A stretch of DNA of 64,000 nt from Calamus simplicifolius (Eukaryota > Streptophyta > Magnoliopsida > Arecales > Arecaceae). The DNA lies in assembly GCA_900491605.1 (NCBI GenBank), contig UESW01004258.1, forward strand, positions 692,465-756,464. Reading direction: 5' to 3'. Below are positions 24,131 to 33,859 of the stretch, one piece after another. Position 1 is the stretch's first letter; each line of letters opens with the position of its first letter. The notes beneath the pieces were generated by a model. The model worked only from the letters and a program-made list of their open reading frames with translations. It was not told the DNA's origin and ran no database searches. A program made the position numbers and the translations under genes.

Positions 24131-27100
24131 TTAATCGGTGTCATTTGTTTCGTGAAATGTTGGTTCAACATCCGATGCCGTATCGGATTGCGAATCAGTT
24201 TCATTATCATCTGAAGGAAACCGAACATTTGCATCCGCAATTTCTTGGACATCACCACTTGGATCTCTAAGTGATGTTTCAGGAGCCCTTGTGTCGTCCT
24301 CAATTGCATGCATTTCCATCTCATCCTCTTGAAATGCAGGGCACTCGGCTGATTGACTTGATGAACTCTCCTCTAATACGATTGTTGAACGTGGGACGAT
24401 TTTAGAAACGGCCCACCAATCTCGCTTGTCGTTGCGCAAACTTGGATATCCGCAGTAAAAGACTTGCTGAGCTTGGGATGCAAGGATGAATGGGTCATAT
24501 TTCTGCAATCTTCGTCGATGGTTCACTTCAACCAAATTATAGTCGTTATGAACCCTTTTGCCCACAGGAACTATCGGATCGAACCAATCACAACGAAACA
24601 ATACGGTTCGTTTCATAGGCCAACCGGGATATTCAACTTCAACCACCTCTACTAACTTTCCATAATAATCCTGCATATTTGCTCCAACACTTTCTCCTTT
24701 TACACACACGCCCCAGTTCTGCGTGCCTCTTGAAGCTGCTAATCGTTCAATCTGAAATTTGTACCCATTTACAAAATAGCCAGTAGAGGTTGTTACGGTC
24801 TTCAATGGCCATTGCGATAGACATTTAATGAAAATATTGTCGGTTGTCGACCATGGACCGTTGACCTATAAATTAATAAGCTATTGACATCCAATTCAAA
24901 AAATAATAGCCATTATCGAAATTGATTGAGTGATACTACTCACAAATTCATAAAACCAGTAAGCAAACTCCGTTTCTAATTTCTGCCCAATTGCAACTTG
25001 ACTGATGTCGGGATTCATCTGTCGTTGTCTATCACAAAACATCCTTATGGGATGAAAAGGATGAAAACTACTGTTAGAAATTAAATATTATGGTATATTA
25101 TTATAAATTTAAATTTCAATTTAGCATTGAAGTATACACTTACTCAATATATGGATCGACTTCTCGACAGTTCATTAGGATGTAATAATGTGCTGCATTA
25201 TACTCCATATCGCTAAGATTTCTTGACTTCTGCCCACCAAATGAACGGCCGATAGCTTTAAAAATTGATATTCTACCGTCATTAGCTTCTGCTTCGTCCA
25301 CACATACGTCATCGTTACGACCATGATTTCGGCTCCTCGTGTGGACGTGACCCTCAAAGTAATGCGAGGCAAAAGCTGAAACTTCTTCGACCAAGTGTGC
25401 ATTGCATATAGAACCTTCAACCCTTGCCTTATTACGCACATTATTTTTTAACTTCTTAAGATACCTATATGTAAAGTTGCAACAAAAAATTAACGAATTT
25501 TTCAAGCAATGAAATAATATTTGAAATGTCAACATATCTTAATGATGTATATATTTACCTCTCGAATGGATACATCCAGCGATACTGCACGGGACCAGCT
25601 ATGCTCGCTTCGTATGGCAAGTGAACCGGTAAATGCTCCATTGAGTCAAAAAAACTGGGAGGAAATATTCGCTCAAGCTTGCATAAAATAATTGGAATTT
25701 CCTCCTCAAGCCTTGCCATGGATGCAGAAGTAATGACTGCGGCAGATAACTCCTTGAAGAATAAGCTGAGCTCCGTAATTGCCTTCCAGACATGTTGCGG
25801 AAGCAACTCACGAAAAGCTATAGGTAATAATCGTTGCATGAAAACATGGCAGTCATGGCTCTTCATGCCGAACAACTTGAGCTTATGCATGTCCACACAC
25901 CTACCGATATTTGAGGCATAACCATCTGGAAATTTTAACCCTCTAAGCCAGTTACATAAAACTTCTCGTGAATTTCTGTCAAGAGTGTAACATGCTTTAG
26001 GATAGGTCCCATCGGCACTCCTTCTCAAATCACCTCTTCTACAGTACTGATTAAGTTCTTCTCTTGACTTTGCAGTATCTTTTGTTTTTCCCGGGATGTT
26101 TAGCACCGTGTTAAATATGTTATCAAAGAAATTTTTCTCGATATGCATAACATCCAAGTTGTGCCGGATGAGATTTGTGCTCCAATAAGGCAAATCCCAA
26201 AATATACTTCGCTTCTTCCAGTTATGTTCTTTACATATACGGCTATTTATTCTATCTGCATCTGGTTCCCATGCATACATCAACCCCAAATTCTCTATAG
26301 AATCAAATAGATCCGTGCCGGACCTAACCGGTTCGGCAAATTTTGTGACTGCTTTGTTCTTCCGGAAGGCGATCAAGTTACGCCTGTAAGGATGATTTGG
26401 GGGCAAGAACTTCCTATGGTTATCAAACCATGACTGCTTACCACTCTTCTGCAATGTAAATGCATCCGAATCATACATGCAATGAGGGCATGCCAGACGT
26501 CCAGCAGTGCTCCAACCAGACAACATTGCATATGCCGGAAAATCACTTATTGTCCACATCAAAGCAGCTCTCATTAAGAAATTTTGTTTCATAGAAATGT
26601 CGTAGGCTACCACTCCTGTTTCCCACAACATTTTCAATTCGGCCACCAACGGTTGCAGAAAGACATCAATCTTTTCCTTAGGATTTGATGGTCCTGGAAC
26701 CAAAACGGTTAAAAACATTGCAGGATCTTTCATGCACTTCCACGGAGGAAGGTTATATACAGTCAGTATCACAGGCCAACATGAATACTGTTGCCCCGCT
26801 TGACCAAATGGTTGGAAGCCATCGGTACAAAGACCTAATCTCACATTCCTTATATCTTCAGCGAAAACAGGATGATTTTCATTGAACTGCTTCCAAGCCT
26901 TTGAATCTGATGGATGCCGCATTTCATCCTCTTTAGATTCATGTTCGGCATGCCATCTCATATCAGCAGCTGTTGCCTCAGATCTATATAATCTCTGCAG
27001 GCGTGGGGTAAGAGGAAAGTAATGCATCCTCTTGTAAGGCACACTTTTCCTCCTACTTGTACCGGCTCCTCCTTCGGTGTTTTTGAACCTGATTGCCCAC

Positions 27101-27824
27101 AAATCTTACACCATCTCAGCTCTGAGTCTTCACCCCAAAATATCATACAATTGTTCAAGCAACAATCGATCTTATTAACTGGAAGCCCAAGCCCACGCAA
27201 CAACTTCTTTGTTGCGTAAAAACTGTCTGCGGCAACATTATCATTTGGCAGAATTTCTTTGATTAACTCAGCTACAGAATTGAACGCCTTTTCTGATAAT
27301 CGATGTTCTGCCTTAATATTCAACATTCGAGCAGCTGTAGAGAACTGGGAATGACCCTCACACCCAGGATACAATTCTTGATTGGCAGCACTCAACATAT
27401 CGTAAAATTGTTGTGCTTCTGGGTTTGGTTCTTCCATAAATGTATTCTGATTGAAGTCATTACCCGATGCATTCATAACCATTTGTTCATATGTGTTTAA
27501 ATTCACAAATGGTTCTTCTACGGGAATTGACTCTTGTTCGCCTATAACAACTGCTGGAATATCCTCTGGTTCACCATGACAGTACCAAACATAGTAATCA
27601 GGCACAAAACCCTTCTTACACAAATGCACCTTAACAGTTTCCACATCTCTGTAGGCTTTATTCTGACACCTGTGGAAGTTGCATGGGCACCTAATCCTAG
27701 GCCCATCCATCCATTCAGGTTGGCTACATGCAAATGCGATAAACTCTTCCAATCCATTCAGAAAATCTGGATTCAGCAAGCCATCTTTTATCCTTGCATA
27801 CATCCATGAGCGAGTCCCGCTCAT
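24131..27824 (-). pseudogene. CACTA TnpD (TNP2-type transposase), four exons, one frameshift
   Basis: Predicted exons: 27,824-25,559, 25,464-25,144, 25,070-24,944 and 24,865-24,131, all with GT/AG borders and matching phases. Exon 1 starts MSGTRSWMYARIKDGLLN with a transposase-associated zinc motif (RCPCNFHRCQN...VKVHLCKKGF). It continues into the TNP2/Transposase_21 core (KRMHYFPLTPRLQRLY; GLCTDGFQPFG; WTISDFPAYAMLSGW; CPHCMYDSDAFTLQKSGKQSWFDNHRKFLP; RHNLDVMHIEKNFFDNIFNT). Exon 2 continues MYPFER/YLKKLKNNVRNKARVEGSI. The last exon has a DUF4216-like end (PGWPMKRTVLFRCDWFD; VNHRRRLQKYDPFILASQAQQVFY). A single-base loss near 27,050-27,090 separates CKICGQSGSKTPKEEP from RRKSVPYKRM. The family catalyses CACTA excision and integration at the termini; as read this copy would be truncated. 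Confidence 0.88.
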
Positions 27825-28104
27825 TTTTGTCCGACTTATACAAAGTCTGGTAAAGCATTAATTAAAACCAAAAATAAAACTATATTAGTATTAATACATA
27901 TATATCTAAATTATTTCTTGGGCACAACTAATTAAGGTTAATTACAACCAATTAAATCATTTATAAGTACGCAAATAATTTTATATTTATGTACTAATAT
28001 AATTAACCAATTGCTAGGAAGGACCGATGCATAGGTTAATGGCTAAAGGAGGGCTTGAGTTTGTGTCGGGCCATAAGGCGATGCGTTTAGTCATTAGACT
28101 TCAC

Positions 28105-28430
28105 AAGAATTCAAGTGTCTTAAATAATTCTACCTTAGTCTACAAGGTAAGGCCCTATCCCATTCAAGAATATTTTTTGTGATATGTTATTCTGCTATTA
28201 ATTATCATCGATCGGCAACATTGAAATTTCGGCAGCATTTCCCCATATGTTCTCCTAGATGTGTGGTATATAAGCCACACTAGGAGAACGTATGAGCAAA
28301 TGCAAACCGAAATCTCACCCCACGATGATTACTAGCAGACTAACATGTCACAAGAAATATTCCCAAACTGTCCACCAGGACAATTTGAGAATTTGCAAGA
28401 CTAAGGCTTACAAATTCTCAAACGGGTCTA
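28105..28430. repeat. ~330-bp imperfect foldback (long inverted repeat) in the CACTA leader intron
   Basis: Arms ~28,105-28,266 and ~28,275-28,430 are reverse complements with scattered mismatches around a centre near 28,270. Matching pairs from the centre outward: GTTCTCCTAGATGTGTGG with CCACACTAGGAGAAC; GCATTT...CATATG with TATGAGCAAATGC; GAAATTTCGG with CCGAAATCTC; TTTGTGATATGTTATTCTGC with GCAGACTAACATGTCACAAG; CCTTAGTCTACAA with TTGCAAGACTAAGG. The transcript of either strand would fold into a long hairpin. Confidence 0.8.
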
Positions 28431-28782
28431 AAGGTTAATTAAAGTGCTGTGATTATGAAAGTCCGAAGACAATCGAACTTATGCTTGTTATTCTTAACTT
28501 CTTGTGAATTATACATTGATTATTGTGTCAAATACAAATGAATACTAAAATGTAAATCATTGAAACTAGTAATTTGTTGCTGAAAATTAAATAATATAAC
28601 AACAAAACATTTTATTTAGCATTTCAAAATGTAATGCATCATTAGTTTGCAGCAGAATATAAATAATCAAGACATAACAAATGTAAATAGTATAAATGCA
28701 CAAATACTATTGCATAAACATTCTGCTTAAATTAATTATTGCATAAAATATTTATTTTTTAAATTAAATAATTTTTTTTTAC
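28431..28782. other. AT-rich intron sequence, nothing recognised
   Basis: No frame or repeat is supported between the foldback and the GC-rich blocks. Confidence 0.5.
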
Positions 28783-29530
28783 CGGGGGGGGGGGGGGTGG
28801 CCCCCCCCCTGTTAAGAAAAAAAATTTTTTTTTTTTCACAGTGGCCTGGCCACCGTGCCGGCCATGGCCGGGGGGGGGGGGGGTTTCCCCCCTTGTTAAA
28901 AAAAAAATTTTTTTTTTTACAGTGGCCTGGCCACCGTGGCCAGGCCACTGCCGGCCACGGCAGCGGCCGTGGCCGTGGCCGCCTTGTCCGGCCGCGGCCA
29001 CGGCCGTGGCCGGCAAACAAAGGGGGGGGGGGGGGGGTTCCTCCCCTGTTTAAAAAAAAAATTTTTTTTACAGTGGCCTGGCCACCGTGGCCAGGCCACT
29101 GCCGGCCACGGCAGCGGCCGTGGCCGGAGAAGACGGCCACGGCAGCGGCCGTGGCCGCCTTGTCCGGCCGCGGCCACGGCCGTGGCCGGCCGTGAAACAA
29201 AGGGGGGGGGGGGGGTTTCCTCCCCTCCCCCCTGTTAAAAAAAAAAATTTTTTTTTTTAAAGTGGCCTGGCCACCACCGTGGCCAGGCCACTGCCGGCCA
29301 CGGCAGCGGCCGTGGCCGGAGAAGACGGCCACGGCAGCGGCCGTGGCCGCCTTGTCCGGCCGCGGCCACGGCCGTGGCCACGGCCGTGAAACAAAGGGGG
29401 GGGGGGGGGTTTCCCCCCCCCCCCTGTTAAAAAAAAAATTTTTTTTTTTTTTACAGTGGCCTGGCCACCACCGTGGCCAGGCCACGGCAGCGGCCACGGC
29501 AGCGGCCGTGGCCGTGGCCGGAGGGAAATC
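28783..29530. repeat. five GC-rich palindromic blocks with poly-G and A9T9 tracts
   Basis: Starting near 28,783, 28,872, 29,022, 29,201 and 29,396 the same cassette recurs: a run of 12 or more G, CCCC...TGTT, about nine A followed by about nine T, ACAGTGGCCTGGCCACC, then CGGCCACGG...CCGTGGCCG. GGCCTGGCCAC-C-GTGGCCAGGCC is a near-perfect hairpin, and CGGCCACGG/CCGTGGCCG pairs likewise. The G runs are quadruplex-prone. ORFs on both strands here come from the skewed repeats and are not genes. Confidence 0.85.
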
Positions 29531-29563
29531 ATTAAAAAAAAAATTTTTTTTTTTGGGGCTAAC

Positions 29564-29680
29564 CTTGTGCCGGAGTCGGATGAGATCCCGGGGGCCGGAG
29601 GAGCGGGTGGGAGCCGGAGAGCACGGCGGCGGCGGCGGCTAGGTCAAGAAGGGGAAAGAAGAAGAGGGGGTTTAAATAAG
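29564..29680 (-). promoter_or_regulatory. predicted CACTA transposase promoter and leader exon
   Basis: The minus strand has TATTTAAA at 29,671-29,678, then a pyrimidine-rich CCCCCTCTTCTTCTTTCCCC start region and a GC-rich leader ending CACAAG/GTTAGC at 29,564. Subterminal GCGACGC motifs begin immediately upstream (29,687). This mirrors maize Spm, where a GC-rich first exon and the subterminal repeats control expression through methylation. That parallel is from the family; the site itself is inferred. Confidence 0.5.
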
Positions 29681-29686
29681 GCTTAG

Positions 29687-30095
29687 CGACGCCAAATTTG
29701 CGTCGCTAATTGCGTCGCAATATTTTTTTTTTTTTTTTTCTTAGCGACGCACTGGCGTCGCTAATCCATCATTAATAAATGTAAAAAATACTTTTATGAA
29801 AATAGCGACGCCAATAAATGCGTCGCTAACGCGTCGCTAACTTGGCGCCATACCTGGCGGGAAATTTATTTTTATTTTCTAATTGCGACGCATGCGTCGC
29901 AATAATTTTTTAATATTTTTAATTATATTATTTTAATAATATTTGCGACCGCAATATTTATTTATTTTTTTTTAAATGTGTCGCTAAGGCGTCGCAATAT
30001 TTTAATATTTATAAATGATATATTTATAATTAATGTTAATAATTGCGACGAAAATTAAATTTATAAAAGCGACGTTATCGTCGCCCAATTGCGAC
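29687..30095. repeat. CACTA inner block of subterminal motifs
   Basis: About a dozen GCGACGC/GCGTCGC motifs (for example TTAGCGACGC, TGCGTCGCTAAC) sit in AT-rich DNA between the promoter and the ~84-bp array. The 5' subterminal region thus appears split in two by the array. Confidence 0.8.
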
Positions 30096-30104
30096 GCACG
30101 TGCA

Positions 30105-32895
30105 ATATGATCGGCGATCGACCGTGCGTCGCACCCGGCGGATCCAACGATTGCGATCGATCCAAGCCCTGATCCCGATCGGCGACCGATTCGACCGATG
30201 CAATCGGTCCGACATCGGCGATCCGACGGTTGCGATCGATCCAAGCCCTGATCCCGATCGGCCACGACCGATCTCGGACCGTGCATCCGTCCGAGATCGG
30301 CGACGATCCGACGGTTGCGATCGATCCAAGCCCTGATCCGATCGGCGACGACGATCCGGACCATCGGTCCGATCGGCAAAGATCCGACGGTTGTGATCAA
30401 TCCAAGCCTGATCCCGATCGGCCACGACCGATCTCGGAATCGGTCCGATCGGCGACGATCCGACGGTTGCGATCGATCCAAGCCCTGATCCCGATCGGCG
30501 ACCGATCTCGGACCATCGTCCGATCGGCGAGATCCGACGGTTGCGATCGATCCAAGCCCTGATCCCGATCGGCCACGACCGATCTCGGACATCGGTCCGA
30601 TCGGCAACGATCCGACGGTTGCGATCGATCCAAGCCCTGATCCCGATCGGCCACGACCGATCTCGGACCGTGGCATCCGTCGATCGGCGACGATCCGACG
30701 GTTGCGATCGATCCAAGCCCTGATCCCGATCGGCCACGACCGATCTCGGACCGTGGCATCGGTCCGATCGGCACGATCCGACGGTTGCGATCGATCCAAG
30801 CCCTGATCCCGATCGGCCACGACCGATCTCGGACAGTTGCATCCGTCCGAGATCGGCGACGATCCGACGGTTGCGATCGATCCAAGCCCTGATCCCGATC
30901 GGCCACGACCGATCTCGGACCGTGGCATCGGTCCGATCGGCGACGATCCGACGGTTGCGATCGATCCAAGCCCTGATCCCGATCGGCCACGACCGATCTC
31001 GGACGGCATCCGTCCGAGATCGGCGACGATCCGACGGTTGCGATCGATCCAAGCCCTGATCCGATCGGCGACGACCGATCGCGGACCATCGGTCCGATCG
31101 GCAAAGATCCGACGGTTGTGATCGATCCAAGCCCTGATCCCGATCGGCCACGACCTATCTCGGACGCAATCGGTCCGATCGGCGATCCGACGGTTGCGAT
31201 CGATCCAAGCCCTGATCCCGATCGGCCACGACCGATCTCGGACCGTGGCATCCGTCCGAGATCGGCGACGATCCGACGGTTGCGATCGATCCAAGCCCTG
31301 ATCCCGATCGGCCAACCGATCTCGGACCGTGGCAATCCGTCCGAGATCGGCGACGATCCACGGTTGCGATCGATCCAAGCCCTGATCCGATCGGCGACGA
31401 CCGATCTCGGACCGGCAATCGGTCCGATCGGCAAAGATCCGACGGTTGCGATCGATCCAAGCCCTGATCCCGATCGGCCACGACCGATCTCGGACCGTGG
31501 CGATCCGTCCGAGATCGGCGACGATCCGACGGTTGCGATCGATCCAAGCCCTGATCCCGATCGGCCACGACCGATCCGGACCGTCGATCGGTCCGATCGG
31601 CGATGATCCAAGCCCTGATCCCGATCGGCCACGACCGATCTCGGACCGTTGCAATCGGTCCGATCGGCAAAGATCCGACGGTTGCGATCGATCCAAGCCC
31701 TGATCCCGATCGGCCACGACCGATCCGGACCGTGGCATCCGTCCGAGATCGGCGACGATCCGATGGTTGCGATCGATCCAAGCCCTGATCCCGATCGGCG
31801 ACGACCGATCGCGGACCGTGGCATCGGTCCGATCGGCGACGATCCGACGGTTGCGATCGATCCAAGCCCTGATCCCGATCGGCCACGACCGATCTCGGAC
31901 CGTGGCAATCGGTCCGAGATCGGCGACGATCCGACGGTTGCGATCGATCCAAGCCCTGATCCCGATCGGCCACGACCGATCTCGGACCGTGGCATCGGTC
32001 CGATCGGCAAAGATCCGACGGTTGTGATCGATCCAAGCCCTGATCCCGATCGGCCACGACCGATCTCGGACCGTTGCAATCGGTCCGATCGGCGACGATC
32101 CGACGGTTGCGATCGATCCAAGCCCTGATCCCGATCGGCCACGACCGATCCGGACCGTGGCAATCCGTCCGAGATCGGCGACGATCCGACGGTTGCGATC
32201 GATCCAAGCCCTGATCCCGATCGGCCACGACCGATCTCGGACCGTGGCATCGGTCCGATCGGCGACGATCCGACGGTTGCGATCGATCCAAGCCCTGATC
32301 CCGATCGGCCACGACCGATCTCGGACCGTGGCGATCGGTCCGATCGGCGACGATCCGACGGTTGCGATCGATCCAAGCCCTGATCCCGATCGGCCACGAC
32401 CGATCTCGGACCGTGGCATCGGTCCGATCGGCGATGATCCGACGGTTGCGATCGATCCAAGCCCTGATCCCGATCGGCCACGACGATCTCGGACCGTTGA
32501 TCGGTCCGAGATCGGCGACGATCCGACGGTTGCGATCGATCCAAGCCCTGATCCCGATCGGCCACGACCGATCTCGGACCGTTGCATCGGTCCAAGATCG
32601 GCGACGATCCGACGGTTGCGATCGATCCAAGCCCTGATCCCGATCGGCCACGACCGATCTCGGACCGTGGCGATCGGTCCGATCGGCGACGATCCGACGG
32701 TTGCGATCGATCCAAGCCCTGATCCCGATCGGCCACGACCGATCCCGGACCGTGGCGATCGGTCCAAGATCGGCGATGATCCGACGGTTGCGATCGATCC
32801 AAGCCCTGATCCCGATCGGCCACGATCGATCCCGGACCGTTGCGATCGGTCCAAGATCGGCGACGATCCAAGCCGTGATCCCGATCAATCCAAGC
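30105..32895. repeat. ~84-bp tandem array (about 34 copies), CpG- and GATC-rich
   Basis: The core GATCGATCCAAGCCCTGATC recurs about 34 times; spacings are mostly 84-85 bp, with occasional shorter units. A unit reads GATCCGACGG-TTGCGATCGA-TCCAAGCCCT-GATCCCGATC-GGCCACGACC-GATCTCGGAC-CGTGGCATCG-GTCCGATCGG-CGAC. Each unit contains several palindromes (CGATCG, CCGATCGG, GATCGATC). Units lack stops in all three minus frames and 84 is a multiple of three, so very long overlapping ORFs exist on both strands. These are composition artefacts rather than a supported protein. The left edge grades into GCGACGC motifs. Confidence 0.95.
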
Positions 32896-33856
32896 ATGGT
32901 AATTTTTTAATATGATAATTATATAAAAAATTAATTTTAATTATTATGATTACGACGCAACAAGTGCGTCGCTATATTAAAACATAATTTTCTTAATTAA
33001 TTTTTTGGTTTCGCTATTTAACATAATTAATTTTTTAAAAACATTGCAACGCATTGTGTTACGTCGCAATTATTTTTCTCATATTTATACTTTATAAAAT
33101 TTAATTTATTTAAAATAATTGCGATGCATTTATTGCATCACTAAATTAAAAATAATTTTAATTTATTTTCTGGTTTCTTGCGTCGCTAATGCGTCGCTAT
33201 TTAAAATATTTAATTTTTTCAAAACATTACAACGCACTAAATGCGTCGCAATATTTTTTTAAATATTTATACTTTAAAAAATTTAATTTCATTTAAATTA
33301 TTTGCGACGCAATTTATGCGTCGCTAAATTAAAAATAATTTTTCTAATTTTCTTGTTATTGCATCGCTAATGCGTCGCTATTTAATATATTTAATTCTTT
33401 TAAAAACATTGCGATGCACTGTGTTGTCGCAATATTTTTTCTGATATTTAAATTTTATAAAATTTAATTTCATTTAAATTATTTGCGATGCAATTGGTGT
33501 ATCGCTAAATTAAAAATAATTTCTCTAATTTTCTATTTTATTGCGTCGCTAATGCATCGCTATTTAACATATTTAATTCTGTTCAAAACATTGCGACGCA
33601 CTGAGTTGCGTCGCAATATTTTTTTCCAATATTTAAATTTTATAAAAATTTAATTTAAAAATATTGCGATGCATTATTTGCATCGTAATATTAAAATATT
33701 AATTTTTTTTGATTTTTGGTTAATTGAGTCGCTAATGCGTCGCTAATTGCGTCGCAATATTTTGTTGTCAGAGAGGCGTCGCAAAGTGGTCGCAATTTAG
33801 CGACGCAATTATGCGTCGCTAAACTTGCGTCGCTATTTCAGTATTTTCTTGTAGTG
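32896..33856. repeat. CACTA right (5') subterminal and terminal repeats
   Basis: About 4.5 tandem units of ~180 bp, with equivalent points near 33,047, 33,226, 33,407 and 33,588. Each holds an inverted pair such as CATTGCGACGCA...TGCGTCGCAATAT plus a second pair (TTGCGATGCA...CGCTAAAT). They are followed by the terminus TTTCTTGTAGTG at 33,856. Units are longer than the ~107-bp units at the other end, so the two subterminal regions are asymmetric. Confidence 0.88.
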
Positions 33857-33859
33857 TTT

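Larger units (their letters stand above)
27847..29563 (-). other. predicted 5'-leader intron of the CACTA transposase transcript
   Basis: On the minus strand a GC-rich leader ends CACAAG/GTTAGC (donor at 29,563). The sequence just upstream of the TnpD ATG has an acceptor CTTTACCAG/ACTTTG (exon resumes at 27,846). The 1.7 kb between contains the long foldback (28,105-28,430) and five GC-rich palindromic blocks (28,783-29,530). A leader intron is plausible for this superfamily; both splice sites are predictions. Confidence 0.45.
21799..33856 (-). mobile_element. CACTA (En/Spm superfamily) DNA transposon inserted in element A
   Basis: 12,058 bp. Left end CACTACAAGAGAAAT; right end reads inward CACTACAAGAAAATA. 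It is flanked by the 3-bp direct repeat TTT (21,796-21,798; 33,857-33,859). Subterminal regions are packed with TTGCGACGCA/TGCGTCGCAA motifs in both orientations, the usual transposase-binding layout. Genes on the minus strand: a TNP2-type TnpD (24,131-27,824) followed by a Transposase_24-type TnpA-like gene (22,535-24,026). The transcriptional 5' end is therefore at the right. Between promoter and right terminus lies an unusual ~84-bp tandem array. Terminal repeats are intact but both genes carry at least one frameshift, so it is probably non-autonomous as read, yet may still be mobilised in trans. Confidence 0.96.

Noticed and set aside
28020..28100. Possible tRNA gene in the CACTA leader intron
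   Set aside because: GGCTAAAGGAGGGCTTGAGTT looked tRNA-like, but no cloverleaf, A box or B box could be formed.
28736..29686. Overlapping ORFs rich in Pro, Arg, Gly on both strands
   Set aside because: They follow the poly-G, AnTn and GGCCGTGG cassettes and have no domain; products of base composition.
30002..32871. Very long minus-strand ORFs (950, 824, 580 codons) and long plus-strand ORFs in the ~84-bp array
   Set aside because: All three minus frames and several plus frames are open at once because the GC-rich unit has no stops and its length is divisible by three. Indels between units make the 'proteins' switch frames freely. No start context or domain; treated as repeat.
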